NCBI GenBank assembly: GCA_052387695.1
Contig: JBQTIX010000047.1
Coordinates: 140,496 to 204,495 of the forward strand
Reading direction: 5' to 3'
DNA length: 64,000 nucleotides
Source: Panacagrimonas sp052387695
Lineage (GTDB): Bacteria; Pseudomonadota; Gammaproteobacteria; Nevskiales; Nevskiaceae
In this document: positions 33,501-41,482 of the stretch, one piece after another
How positions within the stretch are numbered: the stretch's first letter is position 1
How the letters are laid out: each line of letters begins with the position of its first letter
Notes under the pieces: model-generated
Seen by the model: only the letters and a program-made list of their open reading frames with translations
The model's database searches: none
What the model was told of the DNA's origin: nothing
Program-made: the position numbers and the translations under genes

Positions 33501-34996
33501 TCGTCCCCCAGGCTCCACGTCAGGCTGAGCTGGGACTGCCACACACTGATATGCGTTTCTATGGTCTGATCCTCGGGATCTTTGCTCACGTCGAAGCTCA
33601 GAAGTCCTCCCTGCAGCACCGTGGGCGTCGCGCTGCTGAAGGCGTTGGTTTCGCGGATCGTGTTTTTGATGGAGTAGATCAACGCCCAACCCAGTTCGAG
33701 TTGTGGCGAGAGCTTCCAGGACAAACCGAGCGCCGCGTGACGGTCCGTGATGGCGGGCGCGAAGATCTTCGGCAGCGTCTGGTCTCGCACCAAAGGATTT
33801 CCACCCCAACTGAATCCGGCCCGCCACGTCAGCCGGTCATGCCCACCCTGGTAACCGATCTTGTAGACATCGATCGTGTCCCAGCCGAATCCAGGGCCGC
33901 CGGGCGCGCCCAGACAGGCGTCGAGATCGGGTGGGCTCTCCAGATTGCGAGTGAACAGACGCGGGACGAAGCAGTTATCGGTGAAGCGTTGTGGCTCGAC
34001 CTGATTGGCAAGGGGTCGGATGTCGCCGTACCGCACCTGCTCGTAGTCGAGGAACAGCCGGTGGCCGTCGATCACGTGAAACTGCAGTCCGAGGTTGAGG
34101 ACGGGTGCGAAGTCGAGCGAGCCGCCGATGATGGCACCGCGGTACTTGTTGAAGTCCGTCTGGTACAGACGCGTCTGGTAGGCCGCTCCGATGCCGATTC
34201 CGTGGCCCAGTTCCCACAGCACACCGATCCGCGCACCGCCTCCATAGGAGTAGTCGAGCCCGCGGTTGGTCGTGTGCTCCGGAGAATTGGAGAACGCCGC
34301 AAATGCTCCGAGCCCCCGAATTTCGATCCGCTGCGCGGCGAACACCGGCGCGATTCCGACCGACAGATTCGGCAAGACGCGATATGCCCAGTGCGCAGAC
34401 ACGAGGACCTGCGTGAGGTCCACGCCGAGCGTCGTGCCGCTACGACCACAGAGCCCCGACGGGTCGGACAGGGCTGACAGCGGTTGCCCGCCAGCGAAAT
34501 CCCCGTCGCAGCGCGCGTCGAGCGTTGGCACGCCGCGCGCCAGGGTGGCCGAGCCGCCCTCTGAAAGCGCCTTCAATCCCGACGCTGATACGCCCCAGCC
34601 GACGGCGGTCCGGTCGTCCAATCGCCAGTTACGAGCGAACGAAGGAATGGGAAAGACGCCGGTGACGGATGTGTTGCGTCCTGGCTTCAGGTCCAGCAGG
34701 CCGAAGGGTGCGTTGTCGCCGAGCGGGCCGGCTCGATAGCCGCCGTCAGGAATCGTGATACCGAGTTCGGCCGTGCGGGTGTTGCCCAGCCACGCGCCCG
34801 CCGCCGGGTTGCGCAGGGTGGCCGAGGCATCCGACGCCAGCGCTGTGCCCGCGCCGGCCATGCCCAGTTGCACCGCGCCGGTACCGGGCGAGTTCATGCC
34901 GTTGGATGCGGCTGCTTCGCCTGCAAGCCATAGGAGCGCCACGCCGGCGGTCTGCCCCGATCGTCGCAGCCAGCCGCGACTCGGGCGCGTGGTCAC
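33497..34996 (-). CDS. Outer membrane FadL/TodX-type transport protein
   Basis: A 499-residue beta-barrel protein with a signal peptide (GVALLWLAGEAAA). Directly after cleavage comes NGMNSPGTGAVQLGMAGAGTALASDASATLRNPA, the conserved N-terminal plug segment of the FadL family. Alternating aromatic strands and a C-terminal strand ending in QLSLTWSLGDE follow. FadL-type channels bring long-chain fatty acids or aromatic hydrocarbons through the outer membrane without energy. It shares an operon with an RND pump and lies next to a CYP153 P450, which fits uptake or tolerance of hydrocarbons. Its stop overlaps the adaptor start by 4 bases and its start overlaps the MarR stop. Confidence 0.88.
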   Translation of the reverse strand: MTTRPSRGWLRRSGQTAGVALLWLAGEAAASNGMNSPGTGAVQLGMAGAGTALASDASATLRNPAAGAWLGNTRTAELGITIPDGGYRAGPLGDNAPFGLLDLKPGRNTSVTGVFPIPSFARNWRLDDRTAVGWGVSASGLKALSEGGSATLARGVPTLDARCDGDFAGGQPLSALSDPSGLCGRSGTTLGVDLTQVLVSAHWAYRVLPNLSVGIAPVFAAQRIEIRGLGAFAAFSNSPEHTTNRGLDYSYGGGARIGVLWELGHGIGIGAAYQTRLYQTDFNKYRGAIIGGSLDFAPVLNLGLQFHVIDGHRLFLDYEQVRYGDIRPLANQVEPQRFTDNCFVPRLFTRNLESPPDLDACLGAPGGPGFGWDTIDVYKIGYQGGHDRLTWRAGFSWGGNPLVRDQTLPKIFAPAITDRHAALGLSWKLSPQLELGWALIYSIKNTIRETNAFSSATPTVLQGGLLSFDVSKDPEDQTIETHISVWQSQLSLTWSLGDE

Positions 34997-35520
34997 GCGG
35001 CGGGTCCCACCATGCGTTCTGCCGCGTCCATGGACTCAATGAGCGACCGCAGCGTGCGTTGGAGCGCGCGCTTGTCGGCCGCGCTTAGGCTCCCGAATGC
35101 AGCCTTCACGATGGGCTCGAACCGCGCCGCATAGGTCCGGACCAGCGTGCGGCCCGCGGCGGTTGCGACGATGCGGCGGCGGCGCGCATCGCGTGCGTCC
35201 TGGCTGACCCGAACCAGCTTCTCGGAGGCGAGCACGCTGAGGATGCGCGTCATATTCGCGTGGTTCTGACCGACCTGCTCGGTCAATGTCGAAGGCGTCG
35301 TGCCTTCGTCGCCACTGGCCAGCACCACGATGAGCGTGTGGTAGGAGCTTTCGGTGAGGCCGGTCGGTCGCAGGACCGGATCGATGAATGCGGTGATGCC
35401 GAGGCTGGCGACGCGGATCAGCCGCATCAGCGTTACATCCTCGATCGAGAACTCGGGAACGCCCTCGCGCCAGCCCTTGGCACTGGCATCCACGGCGAGT
35501 AAGCGGTCTTTTGTTTTCAT
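34993..35520 (-). CDS. MarR-family transcriptional regulator
   Basis: A 175-residue winged-helix regulator starting at MKTKDRLLAVD (ATG 35520); an upstream frame to 35598 is unlikely. The MarR fold is recognisable as LTESSYHTLIVVLASGDEG, the recognition region PSTLTEQVGQNHANMTRILSVLASEKLVRVSQDARDARRRRIVATAAGRTLV, and the dimerisation helices at both ends. It is the first gene of the operon with the FadL-like porin and RND pump. A candidate operator lies 20 bp upstream, which suggests autoregulation relieved by an aromatic or hydrocarbon ligand. Confidence 0.88.
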   Translation of the reverse strand: MKTKDRLLAVDASAKGWREGVPEFSIEDVTLMRLIRVASLGITAFIDPVLRPTGLTESSYHTLIVVLASGDEGTTPSTLTEQVGQNHANMTRILSVLASEKLVRVSQDARDARRRRIVATAAGRTLVRTYAARFEPIVKAAFGSLSAADKRALQRTLRSLIESMDAAERMVGPAA

Positions 35521-35539
35521 AGGCGCGGCACTGATGTGA

Positions 35540-35558
35540 CACCAATGTAATATTAGTG
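35540..35558. promoter_or_regulatory. Candidate MarR operator/promoter
   Basis: The 19-bp imperfect inverted repeat CACCAAT-N5-ATTAGTG lies 20 bp before the marR start. Its size and AT-rich centre are typical of MarR sites, and it sits within an AT-rich island (GTAATATTA) that could be the promoter core in this GC-rich sequence. Confidence 0.5.
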
Positions 35559-35598
35559 ACGACGCTGGGCAATGGTTTTGAACTCCGGAAGGCGACAC

Positions 35599-35842
35599 AG
35601 AAGTCGCAGCATCTCGTCGAGACGCGCGGGGGTCCGCTACCGGCTCAGCTACGGATTAAGTCCATCGGCCGCTTCCGGGCTCTGACCGCGGCTCGAAAGA
35701 CGAGGCGAGACCAATCACGATCGCTCAAGAGCTCGCGCTTCTATCATTTCCGGACATGCCACCTACCAATAACGGCTTCTGGCAGCAGCAAGCGGCGGCG
35801 GAAGTTGAACCGGCCAAGCAAACGGGTCCGCCGCAGTTACGG
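35599..35842. other. Intergenic region after the P450 gene
   Basis: About 240 bases between the P450 stop and the marR start region. No gene or convincing terminator is seen; the short frames have no family resemblance. Confidence 0.4.
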
Positions 35843-37258
35843 TCAGCCTGCCTTACGCGTCAGGCGCACCATCATCTTGGAGTAGCCGCGCACGAAGTTG
35901 GACTGCACGATTTCCGGCTCGCCGATGACCGTGATGTCGTCGAAGCGCGCGAGCAGTTCCTCCCATAGGATCTTGAGCTGCAGCTCGGCCAGGCGATTGC
36001 CCATGCAACGGTGCAGGCCGAAACCAAAGGCCATGTGCTGGCGCGCGTTGGGACGGTCGATGATGAAGTCGTCCGCGTTCTCGAACTTGCTCTCGTCGCG
36101 GTTGCCGCTGCAGTACCACATCACCAGCTTGTCGCCCTTGCGGATGAACTGCCCGCCCAGCACCGTGTCCTGCGTGGCCACGCGGCGCATGTAGGCCAGC
36201 GGCGTCTGCCAGCGGATGATCTCCGAGACCATGTTGGGGATCAGCCCGGGATCGGCCTTGAGCTTGGCGAACTCCTGCGGGAAACGATTGAGCGCCAGCA
36301 CGCCCGCACTCATGGAGTTACGCGTGGTGTCGTTGCCGCCCACGATCAGCAGCGCGAGGTTGCCGAGAAACTCCATCGGCCGATTGATCAGGTCACGCGT
36401 GTCGGGGCTGGACTGCATGAGTGTGATCAGGTCGAAGCCCGGCTTTTCGCCCGCAGCAAGTCGCGCAGCCTTGTCGTGCCAGAGCTGCATGAACTGGCGC
36501 GCCATCTCCGGCAGACCGGTGAAGATCTCGTCGGCCGTGCTGGTGCCGCCGGTGGCCTCGACGCTGCCGGAGGCCAGATCAGACCAGTACACGAGCTTGT
36601 GGCGCTGCTCGTAGGGGAAGTCGAGCAACGTGGCGAGCATGCGCGCGGTCAGTTCGATGGAAACGGCGGACACCCACTCGAACGGCTGGTCGGTGGGCAA
36701 CTGGTCCAGCACCTCCTGCACGCGTGAACGGATCAGCCCTTCCATCTCCTGCAGGTTCTTGGGCGCCACCACGCTCTGAACCGCCTTGCGCTGCTGGTCG
36801 TGGCGCGGCGGGTCCATGGCGATGAACATCTCCAGCGCCAGGCCCTCGGGCGGCTCGCCCATGATGATGAAGGGCTCAGCGGAAAACCGTTCGTGGTCCT
36901 TGTCGACAGTCAGGATGTCGTCGTAGCGCGTGATGGACCAGACGCCGCCGAACGGCGTGTGGCCCTGCCAGTGCACGGGCGCCTCGGCGCGCAGCCGCTT
37001 GAAGTACGAGGTCCACAGCCCCTGGCGGTTGAGGAACGGGCTGGTGGGGTCGATGCGCTCGAGCGGCAGGCTCTCCACCGGCGGCAGCGGCGTTTCGACC
37101 ATGACCGTGGCCGGCGTCTTGCGCAGCACGCGACGGCGCGCCTTCTGGTACAGGTGCATGCCCTTGATCTGCGCATCCATCGGCACGCTGGCCTGCACCT
37201 TGTCGAGCGCGCGGTTGAGCGCCTGGTCGGCCCACTCGGGCATCGCGGTCTTGATCAT
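35843..37258 (-). CDS. Cytochrome P450, CYP153-type alkane hydroxylase
   Basis: A 471-residue soluble class I P450. The I-helix segment LLIVGGNDTTRNSMSAGVLALN is typical of CYP153. The E-R pair is in SEIIRWQTPL, and the haem-binding cysteine sits in MAFGFGLHRCMGNRLAELQ (about Cys413). CYP153 enzymes hydroxylate the terminal carbon of medium-chain n-alkanes and some cyclic or fatty substrates. The ferredoxin gene starts upstream in the same operon with a 30-bp gap. The fpr-type reductase at 56810 is a possible, unlinked electron donor. Function is assigned by family and I-helix motif. Confidence 0.88.
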   Translation of the reverse strand: MIKTAMPEWADQALNRALDKVQASVPMDAQIKGMHLYQKARRRVLRKTPATVMVETPLPPVESLPLERIDPTSPFLNRQGLWTSYFKRLRAEAPVHWQGHTPFGGVWSITRYDDILTVDKDHERFSAEPFIIMGEPPEGLALEMFIAMDPPRHDQQRKAVQSVVAPKNLQEMEGLIRSRVQEVLDQLPTDQPFEWVSAVSIELTARMLATLLDFPYEQRHKLVYWSDLASGSVEATGGTSTADEIFTGLPEMARQFMQLWHDKAARLAAGEKPGFDLITLMQSSPDTRDLINRPMEFLGNLALLIVGGNDTTRNSMSAGVLALNRFPQEFAKLKADPGLIPNMVSEIIRWQTPLAYMRRVATQDTVLGGQFIRKGDKLVMWYCSGNRDESKFENADDFIIDRPNARQHMAFGFGLHRCMGNRLAELQLKILWEELLARFDDITVIGEPEIVQSNFVRGYSKMMVRLTRKAG

Positions 37259-37288
37259 GACGGGGGCTCCGGGGTCAGGGGGTGGGGT

Positions 37289-37609
37289 TCAGAACTGGTG
37301 CTCGGGCACGCGCACGGCAAGGCCGTCAAGAGCGGCCGTGGCGATGATCTGACACGCGAGTCGCGAGTGCGGCTGACGATCCGCCGACATGTCCAGCATG
37401 CGCTCCTCCTCCTCGCCGATGGGCCCGAGCTTCTTCGCCCAAGCCGCGTCCACCACCACGTGGCAGGTGCCGCAGGCGCAACTGCCGCCGCAATCGCCGT
37501 CGATGCCCGGCACGCGGTTGGCCCGCGCCAGTTCCATCAGATTGGTGCCTTCGGTGATCGGGACGTCCTGCGTGGTGCCCGAGTGCTGCGCGAATCGGAT
37601 GATGGCCAT
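37289..37609 (-). CDS. [2Fe-2S] ferredoxin for the P450
   Basis: A 106-residue adrenodoxin/putidaredoxin-type ferredoxin. The iron ligands are in DGDCGGSCACGTCHV with the fourth cysteine in RLACQI. The ATG at 37609 has a GAGGAG ribosome site about 9 bases upstream; an upstream open frame to 37894 is not credible. It precedes the CYP153 gene on the same strand and is the obvious electron carrier for it. No reductase of the putidaredoxin reductase type is in the window. Confidence 0.9.
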   Translation of the reverse strand: MAIIRFAQHSGTTQDVPITEGTNLMELARANRVPGIDGDCGGSCACGTCHVVVDAAWAKKLGPIGEEEERMLDMSADRQPHSRLACQIIATAALDGLAVRVPEHQF

Positions 37610-37758
37610 GCTGTGCGTGCTCCTCGTGGCGCGACCCGGCCGGGTCCCTAGCGTGTGTGATCTTGTGTCGGACCCAGCGCGTGGCCTATGTTCCGCCGGA
37701 TCAGGTTTTTGTGAGAATAGCTCAGGTGCGCCATCGGGTCCCCCAACGCGAGCCCCAG

Positions 37759-37902
37759 ATGACGGCGCACATGCTTTCCCAGTTACTCGATTCGCCGGTG
37801 CTTGACCCAGGCGCCAAGGCGCGATTTCAGGATCTGCTCCAGCGCGAAGGCCGTGATCTACCCGCCATGGTTCGCCAGGGTATTCACACGCCACTGCGAT
37901 GG
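37759..37902 (+). pseudogene. Possible N-terminal remnant of an AraC-type regulator cut by an IS
   Basis: An open frame of about 48 codons (MTAHMLSQLLDSPVLDP... through QGIHTPLRW) is divergent to the ferredoxin-P450 operon. The QGIHTPLRW segment resembles the arabinose-type N-terminal domain of AraC-family regulators that I recall next to CYP153 operons. Similarity ends where the IS256-like element appears to begin. If right, the P450 operon has lost its regulator. Identification is tentative because only a fragment remains. Confidence 0.4.
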
Positions 37903-39226
37903 TCAGTTTTCAGCGCGCGCCAACAGTTGAGCCATACACTGCCCCTTGGGCGAGGAAGGACGTATGGCGAAGAAAGTTGCAGGACCGTTTTCGGCTGAGT
38001 TGTTGGATTCGTTGCTGTCGGGGCGAGACCCCAAGACGGTTCTTGATTCGGGCGGCCTGATCGGCGATCTGAAGAAGGCGCTGGCCGAGCGCATGCTCAA
38101 TGCCGAGATGGATGTTCATCTGGATTCCGAGGAGGAAGTCGGCGCCGGCAATCATCGCAACGGCAGCAGCGCCAAGACGGTGCTCACGCCGGAAGGGCCG
38201 ATGGAGCTGTCGATCCCGCGCGACCGCCACGGCCGCTTTGATCCGGCGCTGATCGCCAAATATCGACGGCGCTTCCCCGGCTTCGACGACAAGATCATCG
38301 CGCTGTACGCGCGCGGCATGAGCACCCGCGACATCCAGGGCCATGTGCGCGAGCTGTACGGCATCGAGGTGTCGCCCGATCTGGTCTCGGCGGTCACCGA
38401 TTCGGTGATCGACGAGGTCAGCGCCTGGCAAAGCCGGCCGCTGGAGTCGACCTACGCCATCGTCTTCTTCGACGCCCTGCGCGTGAAGATCCGCGACGAG
38501 GGCCTAGTCCGTAACAAGGCCGTGTACCTGGCCATCGGCATGCGCCCGACCGGGCACAAGGAAGTGCTGGGCCTGTGGATCGAGCAGACCGAAGGCGCCA
38601 AATTCTGGCTGCGCGTGATGAACGAGATCAAAGCACGGGGGACCCACGACATCCTGATCGCCGTCGTCGATGGCCTGAAGGGGTTTTCCGAGGCCATCAC
38701 CGCGGTCCTCCCAGACACGGTCGTCCAGACCTGCATCGTGCATCTGATCCGTTACTCGATGCAGTTTGCTCGTGGAAAGAGCGCAAGCCGATCGTCGCCG
38801 CGCTCAAGCCCATCTACCGGGCCGACAACGCTGAAGCCGCAGCACGCGAGCTGGATGCTTTTGATCAAGGTCCGTGGGGTCGGAAATACCCAGTCATCGC
38901 ACAAAGCTGGCGGCGCAACTGGGAGGCGGTGATTCCGTTCTTCGCGTTTCCGGCCGATGTGCGAAAAATCATCTACACGACCAACGCCATCGAAAGCCTC
39001 AACGCCTCCGTGAGAAAGGCGATCCGCAACAAGGGGCACTTCCCCAACGATCAGGCCGCAACCAAGCTGATCTGGCTGGCCCTGCGACACATCACCGAGA
39101 ACTGGAAGAGCCCGCCCGTCACATGGCACTCTGCCAGAGCACAACTCGCCATCCAGTTCGACGAAAGATTCTCACTGACCGATTAATTTCATCAACCGGC
39201 TCACACACAGAATTTCTGACACTCCC
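37902..39226 (+). mobile_element. IS256-family insertion sequence
   Basis: About 1325 bp, the expected length for the family. The right end reads AATTTCTGACACTCCC (end at about 39226); its reverse complement GGGAGTGTCAGAAATTCTG is typical of IS256-type ends. The left end at about 37902 (GGTCAGTTTTCAGCGCG) is a poorer inverted match. Flanking bases do not show a target duplication. Ends are estimated by eye. Confidence 0.6.
37964..39186 (+). pseudogene. IS256-family transposase with a frameshift
   Basis: Mutator/IS256-type DDE transposase. The first part (MAKKVAGPFSAELLD through QTCIVHLIRYSMQF) is in one frame and carries IPRDRHGRF, YARGMSTRDI and IAVVDGLKGF. The second part (CSWKERKPIVAALKPIY through AIQFDERFSLTD) is in another frame with IIYTTNAIESLNASVRK. 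The break is near 38769, where one base appears missing from the expected TTT-GCN-TCG-TGG. IS256 members are not known for programmed frameshifting, so the gene is likely dead, or it is a sequencing error. A GAGGAAGG ribosome site precedes the ATG. Confidence 0.85.
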
Positions 39227-39227
39227 T

Positions 39228-39899
39228 TCAACGGCGAAGCTCATGAATAGCCCGGCCGCGAGCGCTGGTTGTCTCACGAGCTCCCGCTAACGCATCGCTC
39301 ATCGCCGCGATCCTGCCCCTGAGTTCAGCAGCGATACTGATAGCCGAAGCTGCTGCACCTTTCTCGGCCGCCAGCGCTTCACTCATGGACTCGATTTTGC
39401 TCAGAGCCGCATCACGCTCAGCCTGAGCTCGGCCCAGCTCCGAGGCTGTCTGCGCAACGGCATCGCGCGCCGCCGTCAGTTCCTTCCAGACGGTATCCCT
39501 TTGGGCCTCCATGCGAGAGATCTCCACCAAGGCTTCATCCCGTTCGATCTCTGCCATCTCGATTCTTCGGGCACACGCCAATTCGATAGCGTAGACACGC
39601 TCATGTGCCCGTTTTTCCGCGATCATCCAAGCCGTGCTCTCTGCCTTCCTGAAGGCTGCGGTCACTTCTTCCGGGATGGCCCATGTCGCGGACTCGGTCG
39701 CTACCTGCATCTCCTTCCACTTTCGCAGCGCCGGGCAGATATCCCGAAGACTCCCTCCGCCGATCTCCTGGCGCACCGATTCGCTGGTGACCGTCATGCC
39801 TTCGACCGTTAACTTCTCTGCGGCCGCAGCGATTCTCTGTTCAAGCTCAGTCATGGCGTTTGACTCGGTAATTTGTTTGGGTAATACCTTCATTACCAA
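39228..39899 (-). CDS. KfrA-like DNA-binding/coiled-coil protein
   Basis: A 223-residue protein starting MVMKVLPKQITES, with an alternative Met at about residue 16. The N-terminal segment AAEKLTVEGMTVTSESVRQEIGGGSLRDICPALRKWKE matches the plasmid-type KfrA DNA-binding domain. The remainder is a long alanine/glutamate/arginine-rich coiled coil. KfrA proteins act as repressors and structural partners on plasmids and mobile elements. Its stop codon TGA (39228-39230) lies exactly at the inferred IS256 end, so the original C-terminus was probably cut by the insertion. Confidence 0.78.
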   Translation of the reverse strand: MVMKVLPKQITESNAMTELEQRIAAAAEKLTVEGMTVTSESVRQEIGGGSLRDICPALRKWKEMQVATESATWAIPEEVTAAFRKAESTAWMIAEKRAHERVYAIELACARRIEMAEIERDEALVEISRMEAQRDTVWKELTAARDAVAQTASELGRAQAERDAALSKIESMSEALAAEKGAAASAISIAAELRGRIAAMSDALAGARETTSARGRAIHELRR

Positions 39900-39920
39900 T
39901 ACCTACAGTTAAGGGGCTTG

Positions 39921-40916
39921 CTACGACGCGAGATTTTTAGCCGCCCTGACGTTGCCAATCACATCGTCATTGGCCGCTTTCGATGATTGCTTCGCCGCAA
40001 TCCCCCAAGAGACCGGGCTGCGCTTCAGAAAGGCGGCGAGATCCCGCCTTTTGAACGACGCCGCACTGCAGTGATCGAGGAACACCGCGATCTCAGCAAC
40101 CAGATACTCGGCTTGCTTGGGTCTGGCGGAAGCGGGTGTCGCCAGATGCTCGAAGATGTAGCGCAAAGCCAGGGCAAGCTCATGGTCCTGCGCATCAAGC
40201 CATCGCAGATGCGGCCAAAGCAGCTCGACCGTCATTGTCTCGTGACGCAGTACCAGTGGATCGGCAGGTCGTTCGTGTTCTCCGACCGAGCGCAGCTTGC
40301 CTAGGTCATGCAGCAGATACGCCAGCTGAGCCATCGGACCCGCCAGTGGATCCTGCGGAAGCGCGGCAACCGAAATCATCTCTGCAGCCGGGAGTAGCTC
40401 GGTGCAATGCACCAGCAACCCCCCGCACACCGCGTGGTGATGACTGACGCTGCCACGACAGCCGAGCAGCCGCATCCCGATTGCAGGGTCCAATAGCACC
40501 CTCTTCAGGAAGCCAGCCAGAGGTTCCGGTAACCTCTTTTCCAGTTCGATCAGCTGGTTCAGCGCATGCCGTGCAAGGGTTGGGCAGCGATCTACCGGAA
40601 GCAGCTCCGATGCCAGCCCTACATCGGACGCATCCACGCGCCGCATCTGCCTAATCTGCAGCTGCGCCTTGCCATCGAAAAGCCGCACCATGCCCGTCAC
40701 GACCACGGGCGTCTGCGCCGCCACCGGCCCAACGACAGCCTGGTATTCCGACCAGACAAACCCGAGCACAGACCCGGTTCCGTCACCCAAGGTCAGCTGG
40801 ACGAGCATCCGCCCGTTAGGCAGAGATTTCTCACGGCGCTCCGTTACCCAGAAAGCTCCGCGGATCACCTGACCGGCTTTACCGGCCAAATCGACAGCTC
40901 GAGTGAAATTCAACAT
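39921..40916 (-). CDS. OB-fold/HD-domain protein (YhaM-like)
   Basis: A 331-residue protein. The N-terminal ~110 residues resemble an OB-fold nucleic-acid-binding domain (GAFWVTERREKSLPNGRMLVQLTLGDGTGSVLGFVW). The middle has an HD phosphohydrolase domain: SHHHAVCGGLLVHCTEL and the His-Asp pair in YLLHDLGKLR. This order matches YhaM-type 3'-5' exoribonucleases and HD-relaxase-linked proteins. It overlaps the next small gene upstream by 7 bp and lies inside the mobile region, so a role in element nucleic-acid processing is possible but unproven. Confidence 0.72.
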   Translation of the reverse strand: MLNFTRAVDLAGKAGQVIRGAFWVTERREKSLPNGRMLVQLTLGDGTGSVLGFVWSEYQAVVGPVAAQTPVVVTGMVRLFDGKAQLQIRQMRRVDASDVGLASELLPVDRCPTLARHALNQLIELEKRLPEPLAGFLKRVLLDPAIGMRLLGCRGSVSHHHAVCGGLLVHCTELLPAAEMISVAALPQDPLAGPMAQLAYLLHDLGKLRSVGEHERPADPLVLRHETMTVELLWPHLRWLDAQDHELALALRYIFEHLATPASARPKQAEYLVAEIAVFLDHCSAASFKRRDLAAFLKRSPVSWGIAAKQSSKAANDDVIGNVRAAKNLAS

Positions 40917-41251
40917 GCGCGGGACGCCTCCATCTTCATAAGACGCCGATTGAGGCGCTGAGCCAGCAGATCGATCTCCGGGGTATGCAATGCCTCGTGT
41001 TGGAAATCCGGATCCTCCAGCTCATGGGCAATCCAGACCGCCACCGCCTCCAGGTTCGATTTGCAATGTGCATCTGCAATCCAGCACACCAGATCAATTC
41101 CGTTCGGGTGAACGCCCAACGCTGTACTCAAGGCGGGTGCCAGCCGACGAGCTTGGCGCTGGCGTCCAGCCGCGCTGGCCTCCGCCTCCATCAATTTCAG
41201 CAGCTGGTGCTGGGTCATCTTCTTCGACGACCGCTCAATGTCAGGTTTCAT
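40910..41251 (-). CDS. Hypothetical 113-residue element protein
   Basis: I do not recognise this protein. It is basic at the start and helix-rich, without membrane segments or clear motifs (ends RLNRRLMKMEASRAC). It overlaps the OB-HD gene by 7 bp and the integrase-remnant ORF by 11 bp, so it seems to be translated as part of a minus-strand unit downstream of the integrase. Confidence 0.55.
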   Translation of the reverse strand: MKPDIERSSKKMTQHQLLKLMEAEASAAGRQRQARRLAPALSTALGVHPNGIDLVCWIADAHCKSNLEAVAVWIAHELEDPDFQHEALHTPEIDLLAQRLNRRLMKMEASRAC

Positions 41252-41375
41252 CAGTCACCTCCTTTTGGGTTGCGCTCGACACAAAGCGATCGAACGCCGA
41301 ACCATCCTGGCGCGTGAGATTCGGGATGTAGCGCGAATACGTCTTGAACAGCATCATCGTGTTGGTGAGATTCAT
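41241..41375 (-). CDS. Small ORF holding only the tyrosine box of an integrase
   Basis: A 44-residue frame (ATG 41375, AAGGAG 7-8 bases upstream) with MLFKTYSRYIPNLTRQDGSAF. It closely matches the extreme C-terminus of the integrase immediately upstream (MLFRVYSRFVPNLTRRDGAAF), including the catalytic tyrosine region. It is either the remains of a second integrase gene or a short retained peptide. The open frame extends to 41486 but that part is not integrase-like. Confidence 0.6.
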   Translation of the reverse strand: MNLTNTMMLFKTYSRYIPNLTRQDGSAFDRFVSSATQKEVTDET

Positions 41376-41482
41376 GAGACGGCTCCTTGATTGGTACATC
41401 GGGTGAATAGCGCGATCGCTCAGCGAGGTTCGCTGCAACTCGACTGCGCGGAGGGAAGGGGGCGAAAACGCACTTGCGTTAG

